This document shows, in pieces, positions 20,194 through 29,784 of a stretch of 64,000 bases of DNA. How positions within the stretch are numbered: the first letter of the stretch is position 1; each line of letters begins with the position of its first letter. The notes beneath the pieces are model-generated. The model had not been told where the DNA came from and searched no databases. It worked only from the letters and a program-made list of their open reading frames with translations. The stretch comes from a candidate division FCPU426 bacterium (GTDB lineage: Bacteria > Oederibacteriota > Muellerivitia > Muellerivitales > DAHXKG01), in assembly GCA_027366525.1 (NCBI GenBank), contig DAHXKG010000004.1:169617-233616 (forward strand), written 5' to 3'. The position numbers and the translations under genes are program-made.

Positions 20194-21012
20194 ATGGGAT
20201 GGAGGCGGTGGTTACTCATAGTCGGCGTGATGGGATGGGCGGGAGTGGCCTGGGCCCTTGGACCTTCCACAGGCCGAAAGGATTATGACGCCCAAAATTA
20301 TACGGGAGCCGCAACCTATTATGCCCATCAAACTCAGAAATATCCGGATAATATGAATGATCAATATGCGCTAGGCAATTCACTCTATCAATTAGGCAAG
20401 TGGGATCAAGCTCAACAGGCTTTTCAACAAGTCCTGAAAATAGATCCCCAGCTAGAGGCCGGGTGGTATAATTTGGGTAATGCGTTGTTTCAGGAACAAA
20501 ATTATCCTGCCGCCATTCAAGCGTATCAGAAAGCCTTGCAATTAAATCCGCATGACCAAGATGCTCGATATAATTTGTTATTAGCTCAAGCAATGGAGCG
20601 AAAGCATCCGACATGGAGTCCAACCCCAACCCCGACGCCGTCTCCTCAAGCCACGCCCACGGCTACGCCACCGTCAAAGTCTTCATCCCAATCCCGATCT
20701 TCTCGTTCGTCGAATCACCCTTCCGCTTCATCTCAACAAAGTCACCAGACAACCGTACAGTCAGAAAGACAACTTCAAGCACGTCAAGAATTAGGGATGA
20801 GTCAACAACAAATTCAAGCCTTGTTTTCAAAAATGCGACGACATGAAGAACAAACGCAACAGGATTTTTCTTTGAACCCCAGTCAAGCAGCACGACGGAA
20901 TCAAAATAATCCGATGGCCATGTTTTCTCGGCAGCAACGGCAATTTATGAGAAAGTTTTTTGGATGGTTTCCACAAGGGGCCTCGCAACATCATCAGACG
21001 TATGATTGGTAG
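20194..21012 (+). CDS. batC: BatC-like TPR protein, secreted
   Basis: I choose ATG 20194, preceded by AAGGG. Another ATG at 20176 and a longer open frame exist. The 272-residue protein has a signal peptide (WRRWLLIVGVMGWAGVAWA), two to three TPR units (about residues 35-135, e.g. AGWYNLGNALFQEQNYPAAI), then a Pro/Thr/Ser/Gln-rich tail. This matches BatC-type or BatE-type TPR proteins of the Bat operon, which scaffold periplasmic contacts. The tail is low complexity and unlike the core. Confidence 0.78.
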   Translation: MGWRRWLLIVGVMGWAGVAWALGPSTGRKDYDAQNYTGAATYYAHQTQKYPDNMNDQYALGNSLYQLGKWDQAQQAFQQVLKIDPQLEAGWYNLGNALFQEQNYPAAIQAYQKALQLNPHDQDARYNLLLAQAMERKHPTWSPTPTPTPSPQATPTATPPSKSSSQSRSSRSSNHPSASSQQSHQTTVQSERQLQARQELGMSQQQIQALFSKMRRHEEQTQQDFSLNPSQAARRNQNNPMAMFSRQQRQFMRKFFGWFPQGASQHHQTYDW

Positions 21013-21087
21013 TTTGAAGCGACGAGGCGTGGATTCATTGTAATTGAGTAAGTAGTCATTATTGAAGAAAGGACTTATAAATTTGGT

Positions 21088-22101
21088 ATGAAAAAATTTA
21101 TTATAAATTTTAAGCAAGTTGTGTTTGGGGGCATGATACTGGGTGTGATTATGTGGGGCAATGTACAAGCTGCTCGCCTGAAGTCGGGACTTCGATTATT
21201 GGTGAGTCGTCCAGAATTGGAAGTCGGACAAACCCTCACCGTAACGCTTGAATTTCGTCAAGTCGGGACGTCGTCTTCATCGGCTATTTCCCAACCCTCA
21301 ATTGCAACACCGAAAGATTTTGATGTTGAGTTTTCTTCTACCGCGACGCGCATCATGATGATTAATCAAAATTTAGAAGCGATTTCGACGACGCGAATGC
21401 AATGGAAAGCAATTCATCCGGGTACGGAAATTTTGGGGCCAGCCCTGATCATTTATCGAGGACCCCATGGTAAAAATCGAGAACTCAAATCCAATTTAGA
21501 GACGGTGGTTATTCATCCGGCACATCCCTTTTCATTATTTGGATGGGTTCATAAAAAAACACCTCCCAAGACCATCGCCAAACCAATGGCCATGCCCTCG
21601 ACCCAATCTGGGCCAGAAAGCTTAAAAACGATCAAACCGCTTTTACCGCTTTCCGCGTTTTGGATTCAATTGATTTTTTGGTTTCTGGTGGTGTTGGTCA
21701 TTATCGGATTCGTAGCACGACTGTGGAAGAAAAAACATCCGCAGTCGATATCACCTTCAGCCATTCAACAATTGGTCGATCGTTTTTCGAAATTGAAAAA
21801 ATCCAATCTGGAGGATCCAGCCTTTTGTTTGGAAATTGCTAGTTTAATCCGAGCTTTGGTTCAAATGAAATACACTTTTTCAACGATGGATCTTACCACA
21901 CGTGAAATTCAAGTGGCATTATCCGCTCGGAATGTTTCGAAGGTGGAAATTCAACGTATTGAAAAATGTTTGAAAATATGTGACCGAGTTTTGTATGCGG
22001 AAGGAACCTTGGTGACGAAAGACAAGCAAGGGCTGTTCGATGCAGTGGAAGCGCTATTAGGAGAGATGTCATCTGGAAATTCCAGAATTAAACTTGATTA
22101 A
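21088..22101 (+). CDS. batD: BatD-like oxygen-tolerance membrane protein
   Basis: The 337-residue protein has an N-terminal signal or membrane segment (FGGMILGVIMWGNVQA). An immunoglobulin-like region opens with ELEVGQTLTVTLEFRQVG, as in BatD. A membrane helix lies near residues 192-212 and a helical cytoplasmic domain follows. It is shorter than Bacteroides BatD, apparently with fewer Ig-like repeats. Its position after the TPR gene and before moxR supports the call. Confidence 0.78.
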   Translation: MKKFIINFKQVVFGGMILGVIMWGNVQAARLKSGLRLLVSRPELEVGQTLTVTLEFRQVGTSSSSAISQPSIATPKDFDVEFSSTATRIMMINQNLEAISTTRMQWKAIHPGTEILGPALIIYRGPHGKNRELKSNLETVVIHPAHPFSLFGWVHKKTPPKTIAKPMAMPSTQSGPESLKTIKPLLPLSAFWIQLIFWFLVVLVIIGFVARLWKKKHPQSISPSAIQQLVDRFSKLKKSNLEDPAFCLEIASLIRALVQMKYTFSTMDLTTREIQVALSARNVSKVEIQRIEKCLKICDRVLYAEGTLVTKDKQGLFDAVEALLGEMSSGNSRIKLD

Positions 22102-22113
22102 AGGAGTATAGGT

Positions 22114-23103
22114 ATGCCGAGTCCAATTGAAGAACTGACCCCAGAGGGAAGTCGAATAAGCGTATTATTTCAAAAAGCCCGTGAAGAAGTTCAGCAAGTC
22201 ATTGTCGGTCAAGAGCAGCTCTTAAATAGGCTATTGGTTGGATTATTGGCTCGAGGCCATCTTCTATTGGAAGGTTTACCGGGATTAGCGAAAACCTTGA
22301 TGATTAAAACACTTTCAGAAGTTCTGAGTGTTTCATTTAGTCGCATTCAATTTACGCCCGATTTATTGCCCGCAGATCTTGTGGGTACGCGTATCTATAT
22401 GCCGGCGAAAGGCGACTTTAAAACGCAAAAGGGTCCTATATTTTCGAATTTGGTTTTGGCGGATGAGATCAATCGTGCTCCCGCTAAAGTTCAATCCGCA
22501 TTACTCGAAGCCATGCAGGAACATCAAGTCACGATTGGGCCGGACACATTTCCATTGGAGGAACCGTTTTTTGTTATGGCCACTCAGAACCCTATTGAGC
22601 ATGAGGGTACGTATTCGCTACCGGAAGCGCAAGTCGATCGATTTTTAATGAAGTTGATTGTCCGCTATCCGAGCTTGGAAGAAGAACAGGAAATTATTTC
22701 CAGAATGACTTCGGGTCCGAGCAAAAAAGTTTCTGAAGTTTTAAGTGCTGCAGTTATTTTGAAAGCCCAAAAAATGGTTGATAATATTTACGTAAGTGAT
22801 ACACTTAAAAAATATATCGTTCAACTTGTTGATGCGACGCGTCATCCAGAACAATATCAACTTCCTGCGTTAAAACCAATGATTCAATATGGCGCTAGTC
22901 CTAGGGCTTCACTATCACTGGCCATGTGCTCAAAAGCCTTGGCATTTCTGGATGGTCGTGGATTTGCAACACCGGATGATGTAAAAGAGATACTACCCAA
23001 TGTTTTTCAGCATCGAATTATTTTAAGTTACGAGGCCGAAGCCCAATTGGTTCATCCAGTCGAATTGATTCATCAAATTTTAAATAAGGTACCAGTCCCT
23101 TGA
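22114..23103 (+). CDS. moxR: MoxR-family AAA+ ATPase
   Basis: MoxR ATPases act as chaperones that load cofactors or assemble partner complexes with vWA proteins. The 329-residue protein has Walker A GLPGLAKT (residues 54-61), Walker B LVLADEIN (113-120) and the sensor segment FFVMATQNPIEHEGTY. AAAGGAG precedes the ATG. MoxR usually heads such clusters; here it comes after batD, an unusual order. Its last bases overlap the TTG start of the following lipoprotein gene. Confidence 0.93.
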   Translation: MPSPIEELTPEGSRISVLFQKAREEVQQVIVGQEQLLNRLLVGLLARGHLLLEGLPGLAKTLMIKTLSEVLSVSFSRIQFTPDLLPADLVGTRIYMPAKGDFKTQKGPIFSNLVLADEINRAPAKVQSALLEAMQEHQVTIGPDTFPLEEPFFVMATQNPIEHEGTYSLPEAQVDRFLMKLIVRYPSLEEEQEIISRMTSGPSKKVSEVLSAAVILKAQKMVDNIYVSDTLKKYIVQLVDATRHPEQYQLPALKPMIQYGASPRASLSLAMCSKALAFLDGRGFATPDDVKEILPNVFQHRIILSYEAEAQLVHPVELIHQILNKVPVP

Positions 23104-24146
23104 AATTGAAAGATCATTATTTTAAAAAACGTTGTACCATTTTTCAACGCGTCTGGTTTTGGGTTGTGATCAGTGGGGTTCTAGGGATGCTCGGTGGGTT
23201 GCAAGGATGCATGCATCATCCATTGACAGTTCAACAGCCGACATTACCGCTGCCACCCATTGAAAATACGGGCACCTATCATCATCAATTTATTGACACC
23301 CAATATGGATTTGGCATTCCACTTCCCCCCTATTGGGAAAGTTGGAAGCCCTTTTACTTGAATTTAAGTGAAGTAGGGTATTTTACGGATCCTGCCCGAC
23401 AAATTAGTGTTCAAGTCTTAGTGGAACAGACGGATGCATCAGAACCTTTCTCTGCGGCGGAATTCATAAAGGATCAGAAAACCTCTTTTCATGGAACCGA
23501 ATTGCAATGGGAAGTTACTCCCACAACTCAAACCCTGGTTACGAGTAATCCCAAACGAGCGTGGACGATTATCGCATTCCAAATCGAAGATTATGCGGAA
23601 CAAACGTGGGAACGACGCTATTATGTTTTGAAATGGGGCAATATTCTTTTAGTGGTTCAAGCCCAAATGAAGAAAAGCTTGTATATCCAACCCGAAGGTC
23701 AAAAAATTATTCAGGCATTAACCCAGAGTTTAAGTCAGATTACCTGGTATCTTCCCATTGGTTCTCGTGGTATTCCTCGTTCGTGTTATGAATTAGATAA
23801 AATTAAACATCAGTTGATGGAAGGCATGAAAAGTTTTTCCGACCGGGATGTTCAGATTTATTTTTCACCCATTTCCATGGATGCCGCAAAATGGCGGGAT
23901 TGGTATCGCCAATTTATCGGATCCGATTCAGCGCACAATGCTCAAATCCGTGTTAAATTTTTTGGATTGGTCATTAATCATCAGGAAGCCTCCATGGCTT
24001 TTTTAATCACTAAGAAAGGGCTTCGCAGTTTTCCAAAATCACATCCAGTGTATCTGATTAAATTTAGATTTTCTAAGAAATCAGGTCACTGGCAAATTAT
24101 GTATTTTTCAGTTTCCGTGCAAAAAACAAGTGCGATTCAATTTTAA
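23100..24146 (+). CDS. Predicted lipoprotein of the Bat cluster
   Basis: A TTG at 23100 overlaps the moxR stop. A second TTG at 23106 is an alternative; any later start would cut the signal segment. The product (348 residues) has a hydrophobic segment ending in the lipobox LQGC at about residue 37, so it is probably a lipoprotein. The body contains aromatic-rich strands (GYFTDPARQISVQVLVEQ, WERRYYVLKWGNILLVVQ) that resemble PsbP/DUF1795-like folds in layout, but I cannot assign a family. Co-transcription with moxR is likely. Confidence 0.7.
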   Translation: MKLKDHYFKKRCTIFQRVWFWVVISGVLGMLGGLQGCMHHPLTVQQPTLPLPPIENTGTYHHQFIDTQYGFGIPLPPYWESWKPFYLNLSEVGYFTDPARQISVQVLVEQTDASEPFSAAEFIKDQKTSFHGTELQWEVTPTTQTLVTSNPKRAWTIIAFQIEDYAEQTWERRYYVLKWGNILLVVQAQMKKSLYIQPEGQKIIQALTQSLSQITWYLPIGSRGIPRSCYELDKIKHQLMEGMKSFSDRDVQIYFSPISMDAAKWRDWYRQFIGSDSAHNAQIRVKFFGLVINHQEASMAFLITKKGLRSFPKSHPVYLIKFRFSKKSGHWQIMYFSVSVQKTSAIQF

Positions 24147-24156
24147 GGATGAAATT

Positions 24157-25032
24157 ATGAAAAGCATGACGGGATTTGGACGCGGCATTGGTGAATGGAA
24201 AAACACCTCGATTATTGTAGAAATCAAATCCTTGAATCATAAGTTTTTGGATCTGAATGTCAAAATGCCCACGTCGTTTCAAATATTGGAAATGGAAGTG
24301 CGAAAACAGATTATGGGCAGTTTGTCACGAGGAAAGGTTGAGGTTCTTATCAAAGAGCAGACCTTGATTCGATCTAAAAGTGTTCAATTAAATGAAGCCC
24401 TGCTGGAAGAATATTTACAACTGCTTCGGCAAGTTGGGAAAAAATTAAATTATGAAGACGTCCATATTTCAATGAAAGATATTTTATCCATCAATCATAT
24501 TTGGGAAATTATTGAAAAAGAACGTCCTTTGGAAGACATCCGCAAATCAACCCTGCTGGCCTTGGATCAGGCGATTGTTGCGTTGGACACAATGCGAGAA
24601 AACGAAGGCAACCATCTTGCGGGTGATTTAATGTCAAAAACCCAAATTCTTTTAAAAATGCTTGAGAAATTAAAAGTGCAGTCTCAAACGAGTATGCATG
24701 AAAAGTTGAAGGTATTTAAAGAAAAAATGAATCTTTGGATACCCGAGTCGCTGGCGGATCATTCTCGATTAGCAACGGAAGAAGCCGTTCTATTGCAACG
24801 GTTGGATGTGGACGAAGAATGTGTGCGATTAAAAAGTCATTTAACATTTTTTGGTGAATCGCTTCAGCGCTCCGGAGTGATTGGACGCCATTTGGATTTT
24901 TTAATTCAGGAAATGAATCGGGAAATTAATACAATTGGTTCTAAGTCATTTGATGCCGCGATCGCTCAATTAGTGATTCAATTTAAGGAAATATTAGAGC
25001 AATTGCGAGAGCAAGTTCAAAATTTGGAGTGA
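24157..25032 (+). CDS. yicC: YicC-family endoribonuclease / RNase adaptor
   Basis: The start at 24157 gives the family's diagnostic N-terminus MKSMTGFGRG. The C-terminal DUF1732 block (LDFLIQEMNREINTIGSKS) is intact. YicC proteins are endoribonucleases or adaptors that act in RNA decay. The 291-residue length is normal. The gene is followed four bases later by gmk, the usual yicC-gmk-rpoZ-coaBC order found in many bacteria, here with a GNAT gene inserted. Confidence 0.92.
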   Translation: MKSMTGFGRGIGEWKNTSIIVEIKSLNHKFLDLNVKMPTSFQILEMEVRKQIMGSLSRGKVEVLIKEQTLIRSKSVQLNEALLEEYLQLLRQVGKKLNYEDVHISMKDILSINHIWEIIEKERPLEDIRKSTLLALDQAIVALDTMRENEGNHLAGDLMSKTQILLKMLEKLKVQSQTSMHEKLKVFKEKMNLWIPESLADHSRLATEEAVLLQRLDVDEECVRLKSHLTFFGESLQRSGVIGRHLDFLIQEMNREINTIGSKSFDAAIAQLVIQFKEILEQLREQVQNLE

Positions 25033-25036
25033 TGGC

Positions 25037-25660
25037 GTGTCTCGAATAGTCTCCCCAGGTCAATTAATTGTTTTATCGGCTCCTTCGGGAGGAGGCAAAA
25101 CCACCATTGCCCATGCGCTGCTTAAACAAGATCGAAATATTGTGCGCTCTATTTCTTGTACGACGCGTCTTCCACGTCCCGGAGAAAAGAACCAAAAGGA
25201 TTATTGGTTTTTAAAACCAAACCAATTTTTAACCATGCAACGCCACGGCGCATTTCTGGAATATGCCAAGGTTCATTCTCATTGGTATGGAACTCCGCGC
25301 CCGTGGGTGCATCGCCAGATCCAGCGCGGCAAAGATGTTTTGATGGTGATTGATGTTCAAGGCGGGCTGGCGATTAAAAAAATAGAACCGCAATCATTGC
25401 TGATTTTTTTAAAACCACCCACATTTTCGATTTTGAAACAGCGCTTGATTGACCGTTGCAGTGACTCACCGCGAGCAATCCAACAACGCCTTCACGATGC
25501 GCGAAAAGAATTGCGCCAAGCACGGTTTTATGATGTGGTGATCGTGAATGATGATCTTTCGCAAGCGATTCGGGAAGTATTAGACACCATCCATCAATTT
25601 CGAAACGCCGCTGCTCATTCAAAACCTTCATTAACCGTGGGGAAACTCAATTTCCAATAG
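25037..25660 (+). CDS. gmk: Guanylate kinase
   Basis: Gmk phosphorylates GMP to GDP. The GTG start at 25037 follows the yicC stop. The P-loop SAPSGGGKTT (near residues 14-23) and the GMP-binding TTRLPRPGEKNQKDYWFL are clear. The 207-residue length is normal. The last roughly 20 residues are variable, as in most family members. Confidence 0.95.
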   Translation: MSRIVSPGQLIVLSAPSGGGKTTIAHALLKQDRNIVRSISCTTRLPRPGEKNQKDYWFLKPNQFLTMQRHGAFLEYAKVHSHWYGTPRPWVHRQIQRGKDVLMVIDVQGGLAIKKIEPQSLLIFLKPPTFSILKQRLIDRCSDSPRAIQQRLHDARKELRQARFYDVVIVNDDLSQAIREVLDTIHQFRNAAAHSKPSLTVGKLNFQ

Positions 25661-25669
25661 GATTTTAAA

Positions 25670-26236
25670 ATGGCCGATCAGGAAGGTATTCGAATTCGTC
25701 TAGGAACCGCACGCGATATTCCACGATTGGCGGAAGTCGCTGTTCAAAGTTGGCGCACGACGTATCAAGATTGGGCTCCCACAAGTTTAGTAAACGCCAT
25801 GACTGTTTCCGTGGCGAGTGCTATGTTTGCCCAATGCTTGGATTCTCAAACGCATTCCTATTTTCTCTATGTGGCGGAAAAAACAGGTAATGAGATTATC
25901 GGATTTGTAGATGGGGGCAAGGATCGTAATCATTTGGATCAAAATCAGGGCGAGTTGTATTCGATTTATATTTTAAAAGAACATCAAAACCAGAGGATAG
26001 GAACTTTGCTTTTTAATGCAGCACTGAGTCGATGTCAACAACTCCGGATGGATTCTATGGTAGTTTGGATTTTTTCTGAGAATCCGTATAAAAAATTTTA
26101 TGAAAAAATGGGTGGACAGATTCAGGAAAATCACAAAAAAATCCAATTTGGAAAATATGAGCTTGAAGTTACCGCTTATTATTGGTATTGGAAACCCTCG
26201 ACTTTCCATTTTAAGCCAGTTTCGATATCTTCTTGA
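25670..26236 (+). CDS. GNAT-family N-acetyltransferase
   Basis: The 188-residue protein has a GNAT core. It starts with IRIRLGTARDIPRLAEVAVQSW, an N-terminal RimI-like layout. The acetyl-CoA-binding motif is EHQNQRIGTLLFNAAL (about residues 104-119), the Q/RxxGxG/A-type signature. A typical final strand (VVWIFSENPYKKFYEKMGGQ) follows. The substrate is unknown. It is inserted between gmk and rpoZ. Confidence 0.88.
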   Translation: MADQEGIRIRLGTARDIPRLAEVAVQSWRTTYQDWAPTSLVNAMTVSVASAMFAQCLDSQTHSYFLYVAEKTGNEIIGFVDGGKDRNHLDQNQGELYSIYILKEHQNQRIGTLLFNAALSRCQQLRMDSMVVWIFSENPYKKFYEKMGGQIQENHKKIQFGKYELEVTAYYWYWKPSTFHFKPVSISS

Positions 26237-26539
26237 AATACAGTGGAATTACGCCTGCTGAATCCATAAGTATCAAAAGACGACGGGTTCAACGCAGGTT
26301 TCACGCGGACGACGCTGACCGGTCGTGAAAATGTTTTAAAATCATTTGAAACCGATGTGGTTCTGGCTTGAAGGAATCATAAAAACTATTTGAAAATTGA
26401 GACAAGTTTGTTTAAGATTTAACAATCTTTTTAATATATAATGCAGTAGCAACTCGATTGAATGGATCCGGCCAATTAAGTGACGTCCGGATTTTGATCA
26501 TCAAACAGAATTTACATCACGCAAGCATAAAGGACAGCT
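26237..26539 (+). other. Intergenic region before rpoZ
   Basis: About 300 bases without a gene. A good -10-like TATAAT at 26437-26442 has no matching -35 at normal spacing, so I do not call a promoter. A frame from 26458 is a shadow overlapping rpoZ in another phase. No hairpin terminator for the gmk-GNAT genes is convincing. Confidence 0.4.
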
Positions 26540-26755
26540 ATGAAGTCAAACAAATTTCTATTAACCGATCCCATGGAAAACAAGTATTTAGCCGTACTCG
26601 CTACGGCACAACGTGCTCGACAGCTTTTGAATCGGGCCGATCGGCGTGGAATGCAAGTGGATACTGAAAAAGTCATTGGTCAATGTTTAGAGGAGTTAGG
26701 CACTGGAAAACTTAAATACAAGGTTCCCGTTATCGAGGAGCCTAAAAACGATTAA
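26540..26755 (+). CDS. rpoZ: RNA polymerase omega subunit
   Basis: This 71-residue protein matches omega: a conserved N-terminal block with NKYLAVLATAQRARQL, then ADRRGM and a variable acidic tail. Omega stabilises the beta-prime subunit in RNA polymerase. Its place between gmk and coaBC is the common gene order for rpoZ and supports the call despite the short length. Possible SD AAGGA lies just upstream. Confidence 0.87.
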   Translation: MKSNKFLLTDPMENKYLAVLATAQRARQLLNRADRRGMQVDTEKVIGQCLEELGTGKLKYKVPVIEEPKND

Positions 26756-26835
26756 GTCCAATCAAGCCTTGGCGACATAGGCCCTTCTCTGGAAAATTTT
26801 ATATCCAGAATGATGAATTCAAGGCAGGGGTAGAG

Positions 26836-28098
26836 ATGACTCGTCCTAAAATCTTGATAGGCATGACCGGGAGTGTGGCAGTTTATAAAGTGGTTTCCTT
26901 GGTTCAAGCATTAAAAAAAATTGCAGATATACAGATTATCGAAACACATTCGGCGGCTCAATTAGCCAATCCTCAAAAGCTCAAAACTATCCTAAAGGTT
27001 CCCGTTCATACTGATTTATTTGAGAAGGTGCAACCACTGAGTTTAAACACGGCTTCGGGGACCCATCCACTGCTTTTTATTCCGCATATTGAATTTGCTC
27101 GCGAGGCTCAACTTGTCCTGATAGTTCCAGCCACCGCTAATTTTATGGCGAAGCTGGCTTGGGGATTGGCGGATGATCTTTTATCAACCGCCTGCTTATA
27201 TACGCGAGCACCCATTTGGGTGGCCCCATCCATGAATACCAATATGTGGATGAATCCGGCAGTTATTCAAAATCGCACCCTGCTTTTAAAACGCGGGGTT
27301 CATTTTTTAGGCCCTCAAAAAGGGCATTTAGCATGTGGAGATTGGGGGGACGGTCGATTAGAGGACCCGGTTCACATTGCTGAACAGGCCCGGAATTTTT
27401 TAGAATCAAAACAAAGATGGAAAAATATCTCAGTCCTGATTACAGCCGGGCCGACGCGCGAGCCCCTGGATCCGGTTCGATTTATAACGAATCGTTCAAG
27501 TGGAAAAATGGGATGGGCCTTGGCGGAGGCTGCTCAAAACAAGGGGGCTCAGGTTTGTCTCGTCTCCGGTCCAGTGGCGTTACCGCCCCTGCCGAATGTT
27601 AAAATTATATCGGTTGAGACAGCGCGAGCTATGCATCAAGCCGTGTTCAAATATCAAAAAAAATCCGATCTCATTATTTTATCGGCGGCAGTAGCGGATT
27701 ACCGCCCATCGTTTTATCATACCCAAAAGATGAAAAAAAATAAGTCATCGAAAACACTGAGTCTGACTCCAAATCCGGATATTCTTTCAGATGTTCTAAA
27801 ACGGAGATCCTCCCATCAATTGATTGTAGGTTTTTCCGCCGAAACACAGCAACTTCAAAAAAATGCTCGATTAAAATGGAACCATAAACCGTGTGATATG
27901 CTTATTGCTAATCAGGTGGGCTCCACGTCCCATCCGGGTTTTGATAGTGATGAAAATGAAGTATGGATTTTTTCAAAGCAGGCGCCTCAACCCGTTCATT
28001 TTTTGAAGCAATCTAAAACTCAATTAGCTATTGGTATTTTGGATTGGATTGAAAAAACGTATCGTCTTTCTGCATGGAAAAAAAAGGAAAGTTTATGA
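26836..28098 (+). CDS. coaBC: Bifunctional phosphopantothenoylcysteine decarboxylase / phosphopantothenate-cysteine ligase
   Basis: CoaBC makes 4'-phosphopantetheine for coenzyme A in two steps. The N-terminal flavoprotein half (residues 1-195) has the family start [14 protein letters not shown], the substrate-binding [10 protein letters not shown] and the active-site cysteine motif [11 protein letters not shown] near residue 170. The CoaB half begins near 198 with [20 protein letters not shown]. At 420 residues it is full length. Its TGA overlaps the ATG of the protease gene downstream (ATGA). Confidence 0.95.
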   Translation: MTRPKILIGMTGSVAVYKVVSLVQALKKIADIQIIETHSAAQLANPQKLKTILKVPVHTDLFEKVQPLSLNTASGTHPLLFIPHIEFAREAQLVLIVPATANFMAKLAWGLADDLLSTACLYTRAPIWVAPSMNTNMWMNPAVIQNRTLLLKRGVHFLGPQKGHLACGDWGDGRLEDPVHIAEQARNFLESKQRWKNISVLITAGPTREPLDPVRFITNRSSGKMGWALAEAAQNKGAQVCLVSGPVALPPLPNVKIISVETARAMHQAVFKYQKKSDLIILSAAVADYRPSFYHTQKMKKNKSSKTLSLTPNPDILSDVLKRRSSHQLIVGFSAETQQLQKNARLKWNHKPCDMLIANQVGSTSHPGFDSDENEVWIFSKQAPQPVHFLKQSKTQLAIGILDWIEKTYRLSAWKKKESL

Positions 28099-29762
28099 AG
28101 TGGCATTGGAAGCTTTGTGTTGCGTTGGGCATGATCACGTGGATCATCATGGGCATTGGCGCATTCGTTAACGCGTCAACCATGGGCTCGGCTAAAAACA
28201 AACCCGCGTATGTGCAAGGTGAAATTTTAGTTCGATTTAAACAGGGTACAAAGACGAATCAACTTTCCAGTTTGATTTCGCAGTTAGGGTCTGTAAAGGC
28301 GCATCATCCTCATCAGGGCTATCAAATTCAACTCCCCAGCAATCGTTCAGTGACACAAGTGATTCAATCGCTTTATCGCAATTCAAACATTCAATGGATT
28401 CAACCCAATTACTATTATTATGCACTCGGGAGTTGCACTCCCACGAATCCATTTTATGTTACCGGGGAATGCTCTGGAGAGCCTCCGGTGACATGGTTTT
28501 ATGATCAAATCCATGCCCCTCAAGGTTGGGCGGAATTTCTCACATGTCCTCCCAGCGGTAGTTCTCCAATTACGGTTGCCGTACTGGATACAGGAGTTGA
28601 TGAGGGTCATGAATGCTTTCAGGGAATTGGTGTTTCCTTTGTGACCGGGTATGATTTTATCAACAACCAACCTATCCCAGTGGGCGATTCCACAGATGAT
28701 GATAATGGTCATGGAACTTTTGTTACCAGTTTAATTGCTTCGGCGTGGAATACAGCGTATGGGTGTCCTGGTGTTGCGGGAACCGTTGTAATTATGCCCA
28801 TAAAGGTTCTTGATAGTACCGGCAGTGGTACGACGAGTTCTTTGGTTTCAGGGATTGATTATGCGATTCAAAATGGAGCTCAAATTTTAAATCTATCCTT
28901 GGGAGGCGCTTATTTTGGAACGGCCGAAGAGAATGCCATTAATACAGCGATTGCTGATAATATGATTGTGGTTGCTGCAGCTGGAAATAGTGGGGGATCC
29001 TTGGATTATCCGGCCGCTTATCCACCAGTTGTGGCCGTGGGAGCCACGGGTCCCAACGGACAAGTCGAGAGTTATTCAAACCAAGGCACTAACTTGAAGC
29101 TAGTGGCCCCTGGAGGCGATGCACTGGCAGGTTATCAACCTACCGCGGACATGTTTGGCGCCTTGGATTCGGCCGCAGTCACATCCGGCGATTATTCTCC
29201 AGCTCCCTGTGATTCTCAATTTGGTTCTGGATCAGGCACTTCTTTTGCCACGCCTTTGGTCTCTGCCGCTTTTGTACTCGTTTGGGATCTGCATCCGGGT
29301 TGGACGAATAACCAAGCTATCAATCAAGTTATTAATACAACAACACCTATTGGATCGGGTGGATGGAATCCACAGAGTGGTTATGGATTATTGAATTTGG
29401 GAGCTGCACTGGCGCCTTCTCCGACGCCGGATATTTATCAGTTTTTGAAAACATTTAATGATCCGAACCCGTTTTATCCGGATGCCATGGGATTTACACA
29501 TATTACCTTATTTATTAGTCATCCAGAATCGGTTCATTTAACCATTTATGATTCCGCTGGACAAATTGTTCTATCCCGAGAATATGGACCCGATCAACTA
29601 AACAATACGCCGAGTGAAAATCAGTATAAATCTTACTACATTGGGTGGGATGGGAAAAATGGAGCTGGGTTTCCCGTTGTCACCGGTGTTTATCCCTATC
29701 GCGTTCAAATTGGTTCACAAACTGGAATGAACAAGATTGTGGTGATCCGAGGAACGCCATAA
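28095..29762 (+). CDS. Secreted subtilisin-like serine protease with C-terminal sorting domain
   Basis: The start at 28095 overlaps the coaBC stop and follows AAGGA; a longer frame from 28074 is unlikely. The 555-residue protein has a signal peptide (about 1-30) and a propeptide-like region (VRFKQGTKTNQLSSLISQLG). The peptidase S8 domain carries the full triad: Asp in VLDTGVD (about 165), His in NGHGTFVTS (about 206) and Ser in GSGTSFATPL (about 383). The last roughly 95 residues (NDPNPFYPD...GWDGKNGAGFPVVTGVYPYRV) form a FlgD-Ig-like domain of the kind used for type IX-like sorting. A PorV-like barrel gene follows at once. Confidence 0.92.
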   Translation: MKWHWKLCVALGMITWIIMGIGAFVNASTMGSAKNKPAYVQGEILVRFKQGTKTNQLSSLISQLGSVKAHHPHQGYQIQLPSNRSVTQVIQSLYRNSNIQWIQPNYYYYALGSCTPTNPFYVTGECSGEPPVTWFYDQIHAPQGWAEFLTCPPSGSSPITVAVLDTGVDEGHECFQGIGVSFVTGYDFINNQPIPVGDSTDDDNGHGTFVTSLIASAWNTAYGCPGVAGTVVIMPIKVLDSTGSGTTSSLVSGIDYAIQNGAQILNLSLGGAYFGTAEENAINTAIADNMIVVAAAGNSGGSLDYPAAYPPVVAVGATGPNGQVESYSNQGTNLKLVAPGGDALAGYQPTADMFGALDSAAVTSGDYSPAPCDSQFGSGSGTSFATPLVSAAFVLVWDLHPGWTNNQAINQVINTTTPIGSGGWNPQSGYGLLNLGAALAPSPTPDIYQFLKTFNDPNPFYPDAMGFTHITLFISHPESVHLTIYDSAGQIVLSREYGPDQLNNTPSENQYKSYYIGWDGKNGAGFPVVTGVYPYRVQIGSQTGMNKIVVIRGTP

Positions 29763-29784
29763 ACGGACATATTGGAGTTATACC

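Noticed and set aside
26397..26442. TTGAGA...TATAAT as an rpoZ promoter
   Set aside because: The spacing is 34 bases, twice the normal distance. No other -35 fits the TATAAT.
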